In this document: piece after piece, positions 6,724 through 13,752 of the stretch
How the letters are laid out: every line of letters begins with the position of its first letter
How positions within the stretch are numbered: the first letter of the stretch is position 1
Assembly: GCA_046086225.1 (NCBI GenBank)
Contig: JBJSXF010000049.1
Coordinates: forward strand, 1 to 23,494
Origin: JBJSXF01 sp046086225
GTDB taxonomy: Bacteria; Actinomycetota; Acidimicrobiia; IMCC26256; PALSA-610
Length of the DNA stretch: 23,494 nt
Direction: 5' to 3'
Position numbers and translations under genes: made by a program
The notes under the pieces: generated by a model
Seen by the model: only the letters and a program-made list of their open reading frames with translations
What the model was told of the DNA's origin: nothing
The model's database searches: none

Positions 6724-7635
6724 ATGCGGGTGCTGCTCCTCGTGAACGCCACGGCATCGTCGGTCACCCCCCGTCGGCGGTCCCGGGTCCGACGTGCGCT
6801 CGCCGCCCGCCACGAGGTCGAGGTCGCCGAAACCTCGCGACGCGGACACGCCACCCGCCTCGCCCACGCCGCCGCCCGAGACGGCTTCGATGTCGTCGCC
6901 GTCTACGGCGGCGACGGCACGCTGAACGAAGCGGCCGAGGGCCTGCTGCACTCCGAGACTGCGGTCGCGCCGATTCCCGGCGGATCGACCAACGTGTACG
7001 CCCGCACCCTCGGCTACCCGAACGACGCGATCCGAGCGGTCGAGACCGCGGTCACCGCCCTCGACCGCGGCACGTTCAAGCGGGTCGGCGTCGGCCGGGC
7101 CAACGGCCGCCCGTTCCTCTTCAACACGGGCATCGGCTTCGACGCCGCAGTCGTCCGCCGGGTGGAGCGCCACCCCCGACTGAAGCGGTGGGCCGCTCAC
7201 CCGGCGTACGTCGGCGCCGCGCTCGGCGCGGTGTTCGGGGGCGAGGCGACGCGCATGTGCGCCGAGGTCGAGACCGATGCGGGACCGGCGATCGAGGGTG
7301 CCCGCTTCGTCGTGGTCTCGAAGACCGACCCGTACACGTTCCTCGGGCCGCGTCCGATCCGGATCGCGCCGGAGGCCGGGCTCGCCCGGGGGCTCGCCGT
7401 CACCGCCTTCCGATCGTTCGGGCCCGTCACCCTGGTGGGCGGTGCGTGCTCGGCGATGGGCTCCGGCCGCTTGCTCGCCGGCCGGCGCGGTATCGAGCAC
7501 CGGAGCGACGCGACGCGGATCGTCGTGCGCGCCGGTGCGCCCTTCCCGTACCAAGTCGACGGCGAGGACCTCGGGGACACCGACCGGGTCGAGCTCATAC
7601 ACGAGCCCGAGGCCCTGCGCGTGCTCTTGCCCTAG
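6724..7635 (+). CDS. Diacylglycerol kinase-family lipid kinase
   Basis: This 303-residue protein belongs to the DagK/YegS lipid kinase family, which phosphorylates diacylglycerol or related lipids at the membrane face and recycles lipid intermediates. The ATP-binding DAGKc domain is shown by AVYGGDGTLNEAAEG (59-73) and PIPGGSTNVYARTLG (83-97); the second is the family's PGGTxN motif with Ser for Thr. A C-terminal all-beta half ends with PYQVDGEDLG, typical of these kinases, where the Asp coordinates structural metal or nucleotide. ATG 6724 begins MRVLLLVNATA, the usual first strand. The substrate is not known; some relatives act on sphingoid bases. In M. tuberculosis a DAGKc-like gene (Rv3218, from memory) also precedes whiB1, so this neighbourhood may be ancestral. 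Its stop codon shares four bases with the opposing gene. Confidence 0.88.
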   Translation: MRVLLLVNATASSVTPRRRSRVRRALAARHEVEVAETSRRGHATRLAHAAARDGFDVVAVYGGDGTLNEAAEGLLHSETAVAPIPGGSTNVYARTLGYPNDAIRAVETAVTALDRGTFKRVGVGRANGRPFLFNTGIGFDAAVVRRVERHPRLKRWAAHPAYVGAALGAVFGGEATRMCAEVETDAGPAIEGARFVVVSKTDPYTFLGPRPIRIAPEAGLARGLAVTAFRSFGPVTLVGGACSAMGSGRLLAGRRGIEHRSDATRIVVRAGAPFPYQVDGEDLGDTDRVELIHEPEALRVLLP

Positions 7636-8333
7636 CGCAGGTTCGCGATCGCGACGTCGGGCACGTCGGTGATGATGCCGTCGACGCCTCGGGCCACGAG
7701 CTCGAGCATCGCCGCCGGGTCGTTCACCGTCCAGACGTCGACGAGGCAGCCGGCTTCGTGGGCGGCCGCGACGTCCTGCGCCGGCGAGGCGAGCACAGTC
7801 CCCCAGTCGGGGTGGATCCACCGGTGACCGCGCGGCGCGGCGACGGCCGCGGCCGCAGCCGGGGATTGGCCGCTCGTGAGCCACGCGGTGACCAGCTCGG
7901 GCGCCAGCTCCCGGCACGCGTCGATGGCGTCGAGATCGAACGAGGACACCACGACATCGGCCGCTGCGGCCCGGATCGCGTCGACCGTCGCCCGCAGGAC
8001 GGGACGACCGGGCGGGTCGGGGTCGGGATCCCAGGCGCAGCACTTGACCTCGACGTTCACGAGCAGCCCCCGACAGGTGGCGAGGGCCTCGGCGAGGGTC
8101 GGAACGTCGGGTCGGGCCGCCCGCAGATCGGCATACGACCGCTCGACGACGAGACCGAATTCCTCGATCACAGCATCGTGATGGACGACGAGCACGTCGT
8201 CGGCCGTGCGACGCACGTCGAGCTCGACCCCGTCGGCCCCGAGCTCCCGGGCGAGCGCGAACGCCTCGAGGGTGTTCTCGGGCGCCGCCGCCGAGGCTCC
8301 CCGGTGGCCGAGGACGAGCGGGGGACCGGACAT
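7632..8333 (-). CDS. Glycerophosphodiester phosphodiesterase
   Basis: This 233-residue GDPD-family TIM-barrel enzyme hydrolyses glycerophosphodiesters to glycerol 3-phosphate and an alcohol, recycling phospholipid headgroups. Catalytic and metal-binding motifs are clear: LGHRGASAAAPENTLEAF (8-25) with His10 and Arg11, GVELDVRRTADDVLVVHHD (35-53) with Glu37, Asp39 and His52, and NVEVKC further on. The C-terminal WTVND and GVDGIITDVPD segments are also typical. No signal peptide is evident, so it is probably cytoplasmic. ATG 8333 gives the standard start just before the HRG motif; a TAGGAT box ends 8 nt upstream. It is convergent with the lipid kinase gene, sharing CTAG. Both enzymes act on glycerolipids, but opposite strands mean they are not an operon. 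Confidence 0.94.
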   Translation of the reverse strand: MSGPPLVLGHRGASAAAPENTLEAFALARELGADGVELDVRRTADDVLVVHHDAVIEEFGLVVERSYADLRAARPDVPTLAEALATCRGLLVNVEVKCCAWDPDPDPPGRPVLRATVDAIRAAAADVVVSSFDLDAIDACRELAPELVTAWLTSGQSPAAAAAVAAPRGHRWIHPDWGTVLASPAQDVAAAHEAGCLVDVWTVNDPAAMLELVARGVDGIITDVPDVAIANLR

Positions 8334-8341
8334 CGACGGCG

Positions 8342-8347
8342 ATCCTA
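8342..8347 (-). promoter_or_regulatory. -10 box TAGGAT for the leaderless phosphodiesterase gene
   Basis: TAGGAT on the minus strand is followed by 8 nt and ATG at 8333. No Shine-Dalgarno is present. The rest of 8348-8474 shows no other convincing signal. Confidence 0.55.
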
Positions 8348-8474
8348 CGACCGGGCCGACTTCGCTCCGGCCGCACGGTCCCCGACCCACCCTCTCCGGT
8401 CCCCCGGCGCCGGTCCTCCCGATCCGCGTTCCCCGTCACCGGCATGCCAGCCCGATATTTCGCTTTCTTACCCC

Positions 8475-8503
8475 TTGTCGGCGGCGATCCGAGCCTTTAC
8501 CAT
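8475..8503 (+). promoter_or_regulatory. Promoter of whiB1-like gene (TTGTCG-N17-TACCAT)
   Basis: TTGTCG (8475-8480) and TACCAT (8498-8503) are 17 bp apart, a good housekeeping-sigma promoter. Transcription would begin near 8510, giving a leader of about 110 nt before the GTG. The leader opens with a C6-TCCC-G6 hairpin (8517-8532). Confidence 0.6.
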
Positions 8504-8621
8504 CTCGGACTCGTCGCCCCCCTCCCGGGGGGTGCGGGCGCCGGGCGCACACGCCGGCACGGCAAGCCCCCAGCGGGCCTCCGTGCGGTGGTGCGACCCC
8601 CGAGGAAGGAACAACAGCACC

Positions 8622-8918
8622 GTGGCTCTCACCTGGATTCGCAACCACGACTGGGACACCGCCGCCTGGCGCGACCGCGCCGCGTGTCGGGACACGAGCC
8701 CCGAGCTCTTCTTCCCGGTCGGAAGCACCGGCCTCGCCGTCGACCAGATCGAGTCGGCGAAGCGGGTCTGCGGCGAATGCCAGGTCGCGGTCGACTGCCT
8801 CGACTTCGCCCTCGCCACCAACCAGGAGTCGGGCGTCTGGGGCGGCCTCACCGAGGAGGAGCGGCGCCGTCGACGCAAGGGCGAGCTCCCGGTGACGGCC
8901 GCGGGCAGCCTGGCCTGA
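8622..8918 (+). CDS. whiB1: WhiB-family iron-sulfur regulator, WhiB1-like
   Basis: WhiB proteins are small actinobacterial regulators that hold a nitric-oxide- and oxygen-sensitive 4Fe-4S cluster and bind sigma factor region 4; WhiB1 is essential in M. tuberculosis. The 98-residue product has the four cluster cysteines C22, C50, C53 and C59, the segment PELFFPVG (27-34), the family turn GVWGG (71-75) and a basic tail RRRRRKG for DNA contact. PELFFPVG and the QIxxAKxVC spacing are closest to WhiB1. Synteny also supports WhiB1: M. tuberculosis whiB1 (Rv3219) lies next to pdtaS (Rv3220c), as here. GTG 8622 has GAGGAAGGA at 8602-8610. In-frame open sequence continues upstream but is only GC-rich readthrough. 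A strong hairpin follows the stop. Confidence 0.95.
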   Translation: MALTWIRNHDWDTAAWRDRAACRDTSPELFFPVGSTGLAVDQIESAKRVCGECQVAVDCLDFALATNQESGVWGGLTEEERRRRRKGELPVTAAGSLA

Positions 8919-8925
8919 GCCCGGA

Positions 8926-8947
8926 CCCGCCCGCACCGTCGGGCGGG
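8926..8947. terminator. Bidirectional terminator between whiB1 and pdtaS
   Basis: CCCGCCCG (8926-8933) and CGGGCGGG (8940-8947) form a perfect 8-bp stem with a 6-nt loop. It lies between two convergent stop codons, 8 bp after the whiB1 stop and 3 bp before the pdtaS stop. There is no U-tract. Confidence 0.7.
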
Positions 8948-8950
8948 CGT

Positions 8951-10414
8951 CTAGAGGTCGACCCGGGGCATGGCGATGGGCACGCGCACCCGCACCGAGG
9001 TGCCCTGCTCGTGACCCCGCATCTCGATCGACCCCTGCAGCTCGCTCGTCACGAGCGCCTGCACGATCGACAGCCCCAGCCCGCGTGACCCGTCGAGGCT
9101 GAACCCCTCGGCCAGGCCGACCCCGTTGTCGCGCACGACGATCTCCACCTCGTCGGCGAACCGGGACAGGTGCACGTCGACGGTCGCGTCGACCGCATCC
9201 TCGGGGAACGCGTGGTCGACCGCGTTCTGCATGAGCTCGTTCAGCACGACCGCGAGCGGGGTCGCGACCTCGCCGGGCAGGTCGCCCGCATCGCCTTCCA
9301 CCCGGAACCGGATGTGCCGGTCGGGGCTGGTGAAGCCCTCCTCCACGATCCGGGCGAGGGGCCGCACGATCTCGTTGAACGCCACGATGTCACCCATCTC
9401 GCGGGACAGCGTCTCGTGCACGATCGCGATCGCGCGGATGCGGCGCTCCGATTCGGCCAGCGCCTCCTTCGCCTCATCGGAGGTGAGCCGCCGACCCTGC
9501 AGGCGCAGCAAGGCCGCGATCGTCTGCAGGTTGTTCTTCACCCGGTGATGGATCTCGCGGATCGTCGCGTCCTTGGAGAGGAGCATGCGATCACGGCGAC
9601 GGATGTCGCTGACGTCGCGCATGAGCACGAGCGCACCGGTCGCGGCCCCCGTGGCCGAGATCGGCAGCACGTGCACCAACACCGAGGTGTCGCTGTGGTC
9701 GATCTCCTCGGTGACCGGAAGCCCCTCCGCCATGGCCAGCCGCGCGGCCGCGTCGTCGAATCCCACGTCGGCGAGCCGCTGACCCCGCGCGTACGCGTGG
9801 ATGCCCATGCGGTGCAACGTGCTCACCGCATTCGGGCTCGCGAACTCCACCCGGGTGGCCTCGTCCACCAAGATCACGCCGTCGCCGGTGCGCGGCGCGC
9901 TCTCGAGATCGGTCTCGTCGGCCGAGTAGGGAAAGGAACCCTCGGCGATCATCGCCGCGAAGCGCTCGAAGGTCTCGGAGTAGGTGCGCTCGAGCTCCCC
10001 GGACCGTCGGGCCAGGGTCATCGGCTCCTCCCGGGAGACCAAGGCGACGACCGTGCCCGCGTGGCGCACCGGGATGCACTCGATCCGCACCCGATCGGTG
10101 CCACCGATCGCCGCCTCCTCGGCCCGCCCGATCGAGCCCTCCCGCCAGCACCTCCCGACGAGGGGCCGGGCCCGGGCGTCGACGACCTCACCGACGAGAT
10201 CCTGGGGATAGCTGGTCGGCCCGGTCACCGGCCGGACCTGAGCGAGGACGACGAAGCGGCTGCCCTCCTCCCCCGCGATCGGCGCGAGCAGGACCAGATC
10301 GGAGAACGAGAGGTCGGCGAGCGGCCGCCAGGCCGAGGCGAGGCGACCGAGATGCTCGGCGGCGGGCATCGCCAGCGCGGTGCGGGCGAGCGCCAGATCG
10401 TCGAGCATCACCAT
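8951..10414 (-). CDS. pdtaS: Two-component sensor histidine kinase, PdtaS-like
   Basis: PdtaS is a cytosolic histidine kinase that, in mycobacteria, phosphorylates the ANTAR-domain RNA-binding antiterminator PdtaR. The 487-residue protein has an N-terminal GAF-like region (about 20-150, including LADLSFSDLVLLAP), a PAS domain (about 175-275), the HisKA_2 phosphoacceptor helix REIHHRVKNNLQTIAALLR (286-304, His289/His290), and an HATPase domain with N-box NELMQNAVDHAF (392-403), DNGVGL (429-434) and GLGLSI (445-450). No membrane helix is visible. Length and order match M. tuberculosis PdtaS (Rv3220c, about 500 aa), and the whiB1 neighbour matches too. ATG 10414 is chosen because TAGCAT lies 8 nt upstream; ATG 10408 is an alternative. 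The stop of the preceding ArsA-like gene is 11 bp away. pdtaR is not in the window. Confidence 0.93.
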   Translation of the reverse strand: MVMLDDLALARTALAMPAAEHLGRLASAWRPLADLSFSDLVLLAPIAGEEGSRFVVLAQVRPVTGPTSYPQDLVGEVVDARARPLVGRCWREGSIGRAEEAAIGGTDRVRIECIPVRHAGTVVALVSREEPMTLARRSGELERTYSETFERFAAMIAEGSFPYSADETDLESAPRTGDGVILVDEATRVEFASPNAVSTLHRMGIHAYARGQRLADVGFDDAAARLAMAEGLPVTEEIDHSDTSVLVHVLPISATGAATGALVLMRDVSDIRRRDRMLLSKDATIREIHHRVKNNLQTIAALLRLQGRRLTSDEAKEALAESERRIRAIAIVHETLSREMGDIVAFNEIVRPLARIVEEGFTSPDRHIRFRVEGDAGDLPGEVATPLAVVLNELMQNAVDHAFPEDAVDATVDVHLSRFADEVEIVVRDNGVGLAEGFSLDGSRGLGLSIVQALVTSELQGSIEMRGHEQGTSVRVRVPIAMPRVDL

Positions 10415-10422
10415 CGCCGGCG

Positions 10423-10428
10423 ATGCTA
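10423..10428 (-). promoter_or_regulatory. -10 box TAGCAT for leaderless pdtaS, overlapping the upstream stop codon
   Basis: On the minus strand TAGCAT is followed by 8 nt and the pdtaS ATG. Its first three bases are the TAG stop of the upstream ArsA-like gene. No Shine-Dalgarno is seen before pdtaS. Confidence 0.5.
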
Positions 10429-11631
10429 CGGCCCCTCCGGAGCACGTTCCGAGAAGAGGTGACGGGCGATCGCGGCGAGCGCATCCACGTCACCGACATC
10501 ACCCGCGAGCGCGGGCACCCGGGCCACGACCTCGGGGCCGCCCGCCAGCTCACGGCGCAGCTCGGCCTCGCGGCGGGCGACGACCGCGAACCGGTCGAAC
10601 GACTCGCCCACGATCCGCAGCACGCGGGCGACGCGCCGGGGATCCTCGAGGCCCGGCACCCGCGCCGACCCCAGCTCGGCCGCGACGACGTCGGCCTCCA
10701 GCCGACAGGTGGCTGCCGCGGCGGCCGCCTCGGGATCGAGGAGCAGATCGGGCAGGGTGCGATTGCACACCAGCGCACCGAGATGGAGGTCGCGTTCCCC
10801 GAGCGCGGCGCAGAATCGCTCGGCCTCGTGGAGCGGGGCCGGCTCGAGCGTCGTCACCACCGCGAAGGTGGTGCGCCGATCGTGCAGAAGCCGTTCGACC
10901 GCCTCGGCCCGGGCCACGAACCCGTCGTACATCGACTGGAAGTTGGCGAAGAACTCGCCGATGTCCTCGAGGAACGCGCCGCCCAAGATCCGGTCGGCGA
11001 GTTGCGAGAACGGCCGGCTCGCCAGCTCGAGCACCCGCGACCCGCGGCGCCCGCCGACTCGGTACGGCAAGGTGAGCCAACGCAGGAACCGTCCACCGAA
11101 GAACTCGGCCATGCGGGCCGGCGCCTCGAGGAAATCGATGGCGTTCCGGGTCGGGGGCGTATCGATGACGATGAGGTCGTACTCGCCGGCCGAGTGGATC
11201 TCGAAGAGCCGCTCCATCGCGATGTAGTCGTGGCTCTGCACGAACCGCGAGGTGAGATTCCGGTAGAGCCGGTTCTCCAAGATGCGCTCGGCCGTCGCCT
11301 CGTCCTCGGCGTGCGTGCGCACGAGGTCGTCCCACGACTGCTTCATGTCGAGCATCGCCGCCCACAGCTCGCCCCGGGGCGGGGCCCCGACCGCAGCGGC
11401 CACCACGGCGTCGGGCACCCGGCGGGCCTCGTTGCCGATCCCCTCGAGGCCGAGGGCCGTGGCGAGGCGCCGGGCCGGGTCGATCGTGAGCACCAACACC
11501 CGACCGCCGAGGCGCGCCGCGGCGCCGAGCGCGATCGCGGCCGCGACCGAGGTCTTGCCCACCCCACCCGAACCGCAGCACACGACGATCTCGCGCGATC
11601 CCACGAGCCGGTCGAGGGACTCCTCGGTCAT
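10426..11631 (-). CDS. ArsA/Get3-like ATPase, second member of a pair
   Basis: This 401-residue SIMIBI-class P-loop ATPase resembles the second protein of the actinobacterial ArsA-like pair (M. tuberculosis Rv3679-Rv3680, related to Get3); its client is not established. The deviant Walker A is CGSGGVGKTS (19-28), where the first 'signature' Lys of the GKGGVGKT form is Ser. Other motifs are LTIDPARRLATALGL (48-62, switch I) and IDTPPTRNAIDFL (156-168, switch II). Residues beyond about 170 are helical and lack a membrane segment. No arsenite-binding cysteine cluster is evident, so arsenite export is unlikely. ATG 11631 overlaps the preceding gene's stop (ATGA), so translation is coupled and a heterodimer with the partner is likely. 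The C-terminus lies directly before pdtaS. Confidence 0.88.
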   Translation of the reverse strand: MTEESLDRLVGSREIVVCCGSGGVGKTSVAAAIALGAAARLGGRVLVLTIDPARRLATALGLEGIGNEARRVPDAVVAAAVGAPPRGELWAAMLDMKQSWDDLVRTHAEDEATAERILENRLYRNLTSRFVQSHDYIAMERLFEIHSAGEYDLIVIDTPPTRNAIDFLEAPARMAEFFGGRFLRWLTLPYRVGGRRGSRVLELASRPFSQLADRILGGAFLEDIGEFFANFQSMYDGFVARAEAVERLLHDRRTTFAVVTTLEPAPLHEAERFCAALGERDLHLGALVCNRTLPDLLLDPEAAAAAATCRLEADVVAAELGSARVPGLEDPRRVARVLRIVGESFDRFAVVARREAELRRELAGGPEVVARVPALAGDVGDVDALAAIARHLFSERAPEGP

Positions 11632-12599
11632 CGGACCCCGAACTCCTCGCCGAGGGCGTCGGCCACCATGCGCGTCGCGCGCAGCCCCGGGGCCCGGACG
11701 AACAGATAGGGCAGGTAGCAGACCGGGAGATCGACCGCGGCCCGGAGGTGCGCGAGGTGCACGGTCGACGCCGCACGCATGGCTCCGGCGAGACGCGCCG
11801 TGTCGAGCGCCCCGGCGGCACCGGATCCGACCCGGCCGACCAGCGCGTCCCGGCCCGCGCCGACCGCCAGCGCGGCGAAGACCTCGGCGTCGGCCCGGGT
11901 GAACGGCTCGGGCAGCACCCGGTTCGCCACGACCGTGCCGAGCGGCGCCCGCACCTCGTCGCGCAACCGGCCCACCAACTCGATCGTCTCGGCGACCGGC
12001 ATCTCCTCGGGCGTGGTCACCACGTTGACCGCGGTCACCGCCGGATCGGTCACCAGATCCGAGACCCAACGGGTCTGGGCCCGGAGCGGACCGACGTCGA
12101 CGAGGTCGTGCAGCGCGTCGGCCGCCCCGAGCTGGGCGACGACGTGCCCGGTGGCGGCCGCGTCGACGATCACGAGATCGTGGGCGGCCCGCCCGGCGAT
12201 CGCCTCCCGCACCTCCCAGGCGATCTTGCCGATCGTGAGGATCTCCTTCACCCCGGGGGCGGCCGTGGCGACGAAGTCGAGGGCCCGGGCGAACGGACCG
12301 ATGCGGCCGATGACGGGAACCCGCAGCTGGAGGCGCAGGTACTCCTGCAATGACGCCTCGGTGTCCATCGCCATCGCCCGGACCCCGGGATGGACCTCCA
12401 CCGGAGCGAAGTCGACCGGCGGATGCTCGAACTGGGCCGGGATGTCGCCCTTGCCGTCGGCCTCCACGAGCAGCACCCGTCGACCCGCCTCGGCGGCGAG
12501 GAGCGCGGTCGCCGCCGCAACGGTCGTCTTGCCGACCCCGCCCTTGCCGGTGAAGACGAGCAGCCGCCGGTCGAGGAGCCCGCGGACGTCGACGGCCAC
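11628..12599 (-). CDS. ArsA/Get3-like ATPase, first member of a pair
   Basis: This 323-residue P-loop ATPase is the partner of the gene that follows. It has the full deviant Walker A GKGGVGKTT (18-26) with the signature Lys, a switch I region VLLVEADGKGD (42-52), and switch II VDAAATGHVVAQLG (145-158), recalling ArsA DTAPTGHT. No membrane helix or arsenite-site cysteines are visible. In M. tuberculosis the equivalent pair lies beside whiB4; here it follows mrp by 8 nt. I chose GTG 12599, giving a start just before the first beta-strand; no good Shine-Dalgarno is seen, so coupling to mrp termination is likely. It could serve as a targeting factor or metal/cluster-related ATPase; the mrp linkage suggests but does not prove a role in Fe-S or protein delivery. 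Confidence 0.87.
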   Translation of the reverse strand: MAVDVRGLLDRRLLVFTGKGGVGKTTVAAATALLAAEAGRRVLLVEADGKGDIPAQFEHPPVDFAPVEVHPGVRAMAMDTEASLQEYLRLQLRVPVIGRIGPFARALDFVATAAPGVKEILTIGKIAWEVREAIAGRAAHDLVIVDAAATGHVVAQLGAADALHDLVDVGPLRAQTRWVSDLVTDPAVTAVNVVTTPEEMPVAETIELVGRLRDEVRAPLGTVVANRVLPEPFTRADAEVFAALAVGAGRDALVGRVGSGAAGALDTARLAGAMRAASTVHLAHLRAAVDLPVCYLPYLFVRAPGLRATRMVADALGEEFGVR

Positions 12600-12607
12600 G
12601 GTGCCGG

Positions 12608-13705
12608 TCAGACGATCTTGAGCTCGGTGCGGTACACCCGCTTCGGGGCGAGCTCGACGTCGATCCGCTCGGCCATCGCCCGGAACACGACCGACGCCTC
12701 GTTGTCGGGCTCGGCGACCACGACGGGACGTCCCTCGTCGGCCCCGGCCCGGAGCGGCTCGACCAGCGGCACCTGACCGAGGAGCGGCACCTCGAGCAGT
12801 TCGGCGAGCTCGGCGCCGCCGCCCTCGCCGAAGATCCGGTACGCCTCGCCGTGCTCGCACCGGAACCACGACATGTTCTCGATCACGCCCGTCACCGAGA
12901 GGTTGACCTTGCGGGCCATGAACGCGGCCCGCTGAGCCACTTTCTGGGCCGCGGGCTGCGGGGTCGTGACGACGATCACCTCGGCCCGGGGGAGGAACTG
13001 CGCCATCGAGAGGGCGATGTCACCGGTGCCCGGCGGCATGTCGACGACGAGGTAGTCGGGCTCGCCCCAGTGCACGTCGGTGAGGAACTGCTCGAGCGCC
13101 TTGTGCAGCATCGGGCCCCGCCAGATCACGGGCTGGTCCTCGTGCGCGAAGAAGCCCATCGAGATGAGGTTCACCCCGTTGGCCTCGGGCGGGACGATGA
13201 CGTCGTCGATGAGGGTCGGCGGCCGGTCGATGCCGAGCATCCGCGGCATCGAGAAACCCCAGACATCGGCGTCGATGGCCGCCACCCGACGACCCCGCTG
13301 GGCCAACGCGACCGCGAGGTTCGTGGTCACCGACGACTTGCCCACCCCACCCTTGCCCGATGCGATCGCGAGCACGCGGGTGGCCGAAGCGGTGAACGGG
13401 TTCTCCCGGGTCGCGCCCCCGCCCCCGTGGAGACTCTCGGCGAGGGCCGCCCGCTCGGCATCCGACATGACGGTGAGTTCGACCGCCACGTCGTCGACGC
13501 CCGGGAGCGCAGCGACGGCTTCGGTGACCCGCCGGGTGATCTCGGCTCGCAGCGGGCAGCCGGCCACCGTGAGGGCGACGGTCACCCCCACGCGGCCCCC
13601 GGCGATCTCGATGCCCCGGACCATGCCGAGGTCGACGATCGAACGACGGATCTCAGGGTCCTCGACCGGGCGGAGCGCCTCGAGGATCTCGCTTTCGGTG
13701 GGCAT
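12608..13705 (-). CDS. mrp: Mrp/ApbC-type iron-sulfur cluster carrier ATPase
   Basis: Mrp/ApbC (Nbp35 relatives) binds a 4Fe-4S cluster and passes it to apo-proteins, using a SIMIBI ATPase. The 365-residue protein has an N-terminal MIP18/DUF59 domain (about 5-85, with GCPLRAEI at 49-56), then Walker A ASGKGGVGKSS (115-125), WGFSMPRMLGI (149-159), and VVDMPPGTGD (220-229). The C-terminal cluster-ligand site, usually CxxC after IENMSWF, reads FRCEHG here: only Cys283 remains and the second Cys is Gly. Some actinobacterial Mrp proteins also lack this pair. ATG 13705 has GGAGG 6 nt upstream. It leads the minus-strand set mrp-arsA1-arsA2 and is divergent from the SufR-like gene across a palindromic operator, which suggests Fe-S-responsive control. 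Confidence 0.92.
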   Translation of the reverse strand: MPTESEILEALRPVEDPEIRRSIVDLGMVRGIEIAGGRVGVTVALTVAGCPLRAEITRRVTEAVAALPGVDDVAVELTVMSDAERAALAESLHGGGGATRENPFTASATRVLAIASGKGGVGKSSVTTNLAVALAQRGRRVAAIDADVWGFSMPRMLGIDRPPTLIDDVIVPPEANGVNLISMGFFAHEDQPVIWRGPMLHKALEQFLTDVHWGEPDYLVVDMPPGTGDIALSMAQFLPRAEVIVVTTPQPAAQKVAQRAAFMARKVNLSVTGVIENMSWFRCEHGEAYRIFGEGGGAELAELLEVPLLGQVPLVEPLRAGADEGRPVVVAEPDNEASVVFRAMAERIDVELAPKRVYRTELKIV

Positions 13706-13726
13706 GCCGCGCCTCCGGGAATTAGC

Positions 13727-13740
13727 ACTACGCGCGTAGT
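13727..13740. promoter_or_regulatory. Perfect 14-bp palindrome, candidate operator of the SufR-like protein
   Basis: ACTACGCGCGTAGT reads identically on both strands. It directly abuts the TACAAT box of the SufR-like gene, filling its spacer region, and on the minus strand overlaps a candidate mrp -10 (TAACTA, 13742-13737). Position suits repression of both divergent genes by the SufR-like dimer. Inference from position and symmetry. Confidence 0.6.
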
Positions 13741-13746
13741 TACAAT
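13741..13746 (+). promoter_or_regulatory. -10 box TACAAT for a leaderless sufR-like transcript
   Basis: TACAAT is followed by 6 nt and GTG at 13753, so transcription would begin on the start codon. The adjacent palindrome occupies the spacer upstream. Confidence 0.6.
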
Positions 13747-13752
13747 AACCCC

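Noticed and set aside
6681..6854. Longer N-terminus for UdgB
   Set aside because: The extension overlaps the divergent lipid kinase gene and crosses both promoter boxes; the family core begins near ECRTC.
7188..8621. In-frame extension of whiB1 upstream through two other genes
   Set aside because: It runs across the lipid kinase gene and the opposing phosphodiesterase gene; the strong ribosome binding site at 8602-8610 fixes the WhiB start.
10426..12599. Arsenite efflux ATPase (ArsA) function
   Set aside because: No metalloid-binding cysteine cluster is seen and no arsB or arsR-arsC genes lie nearby; the pair fits the Get3-like actinobacterial type better.
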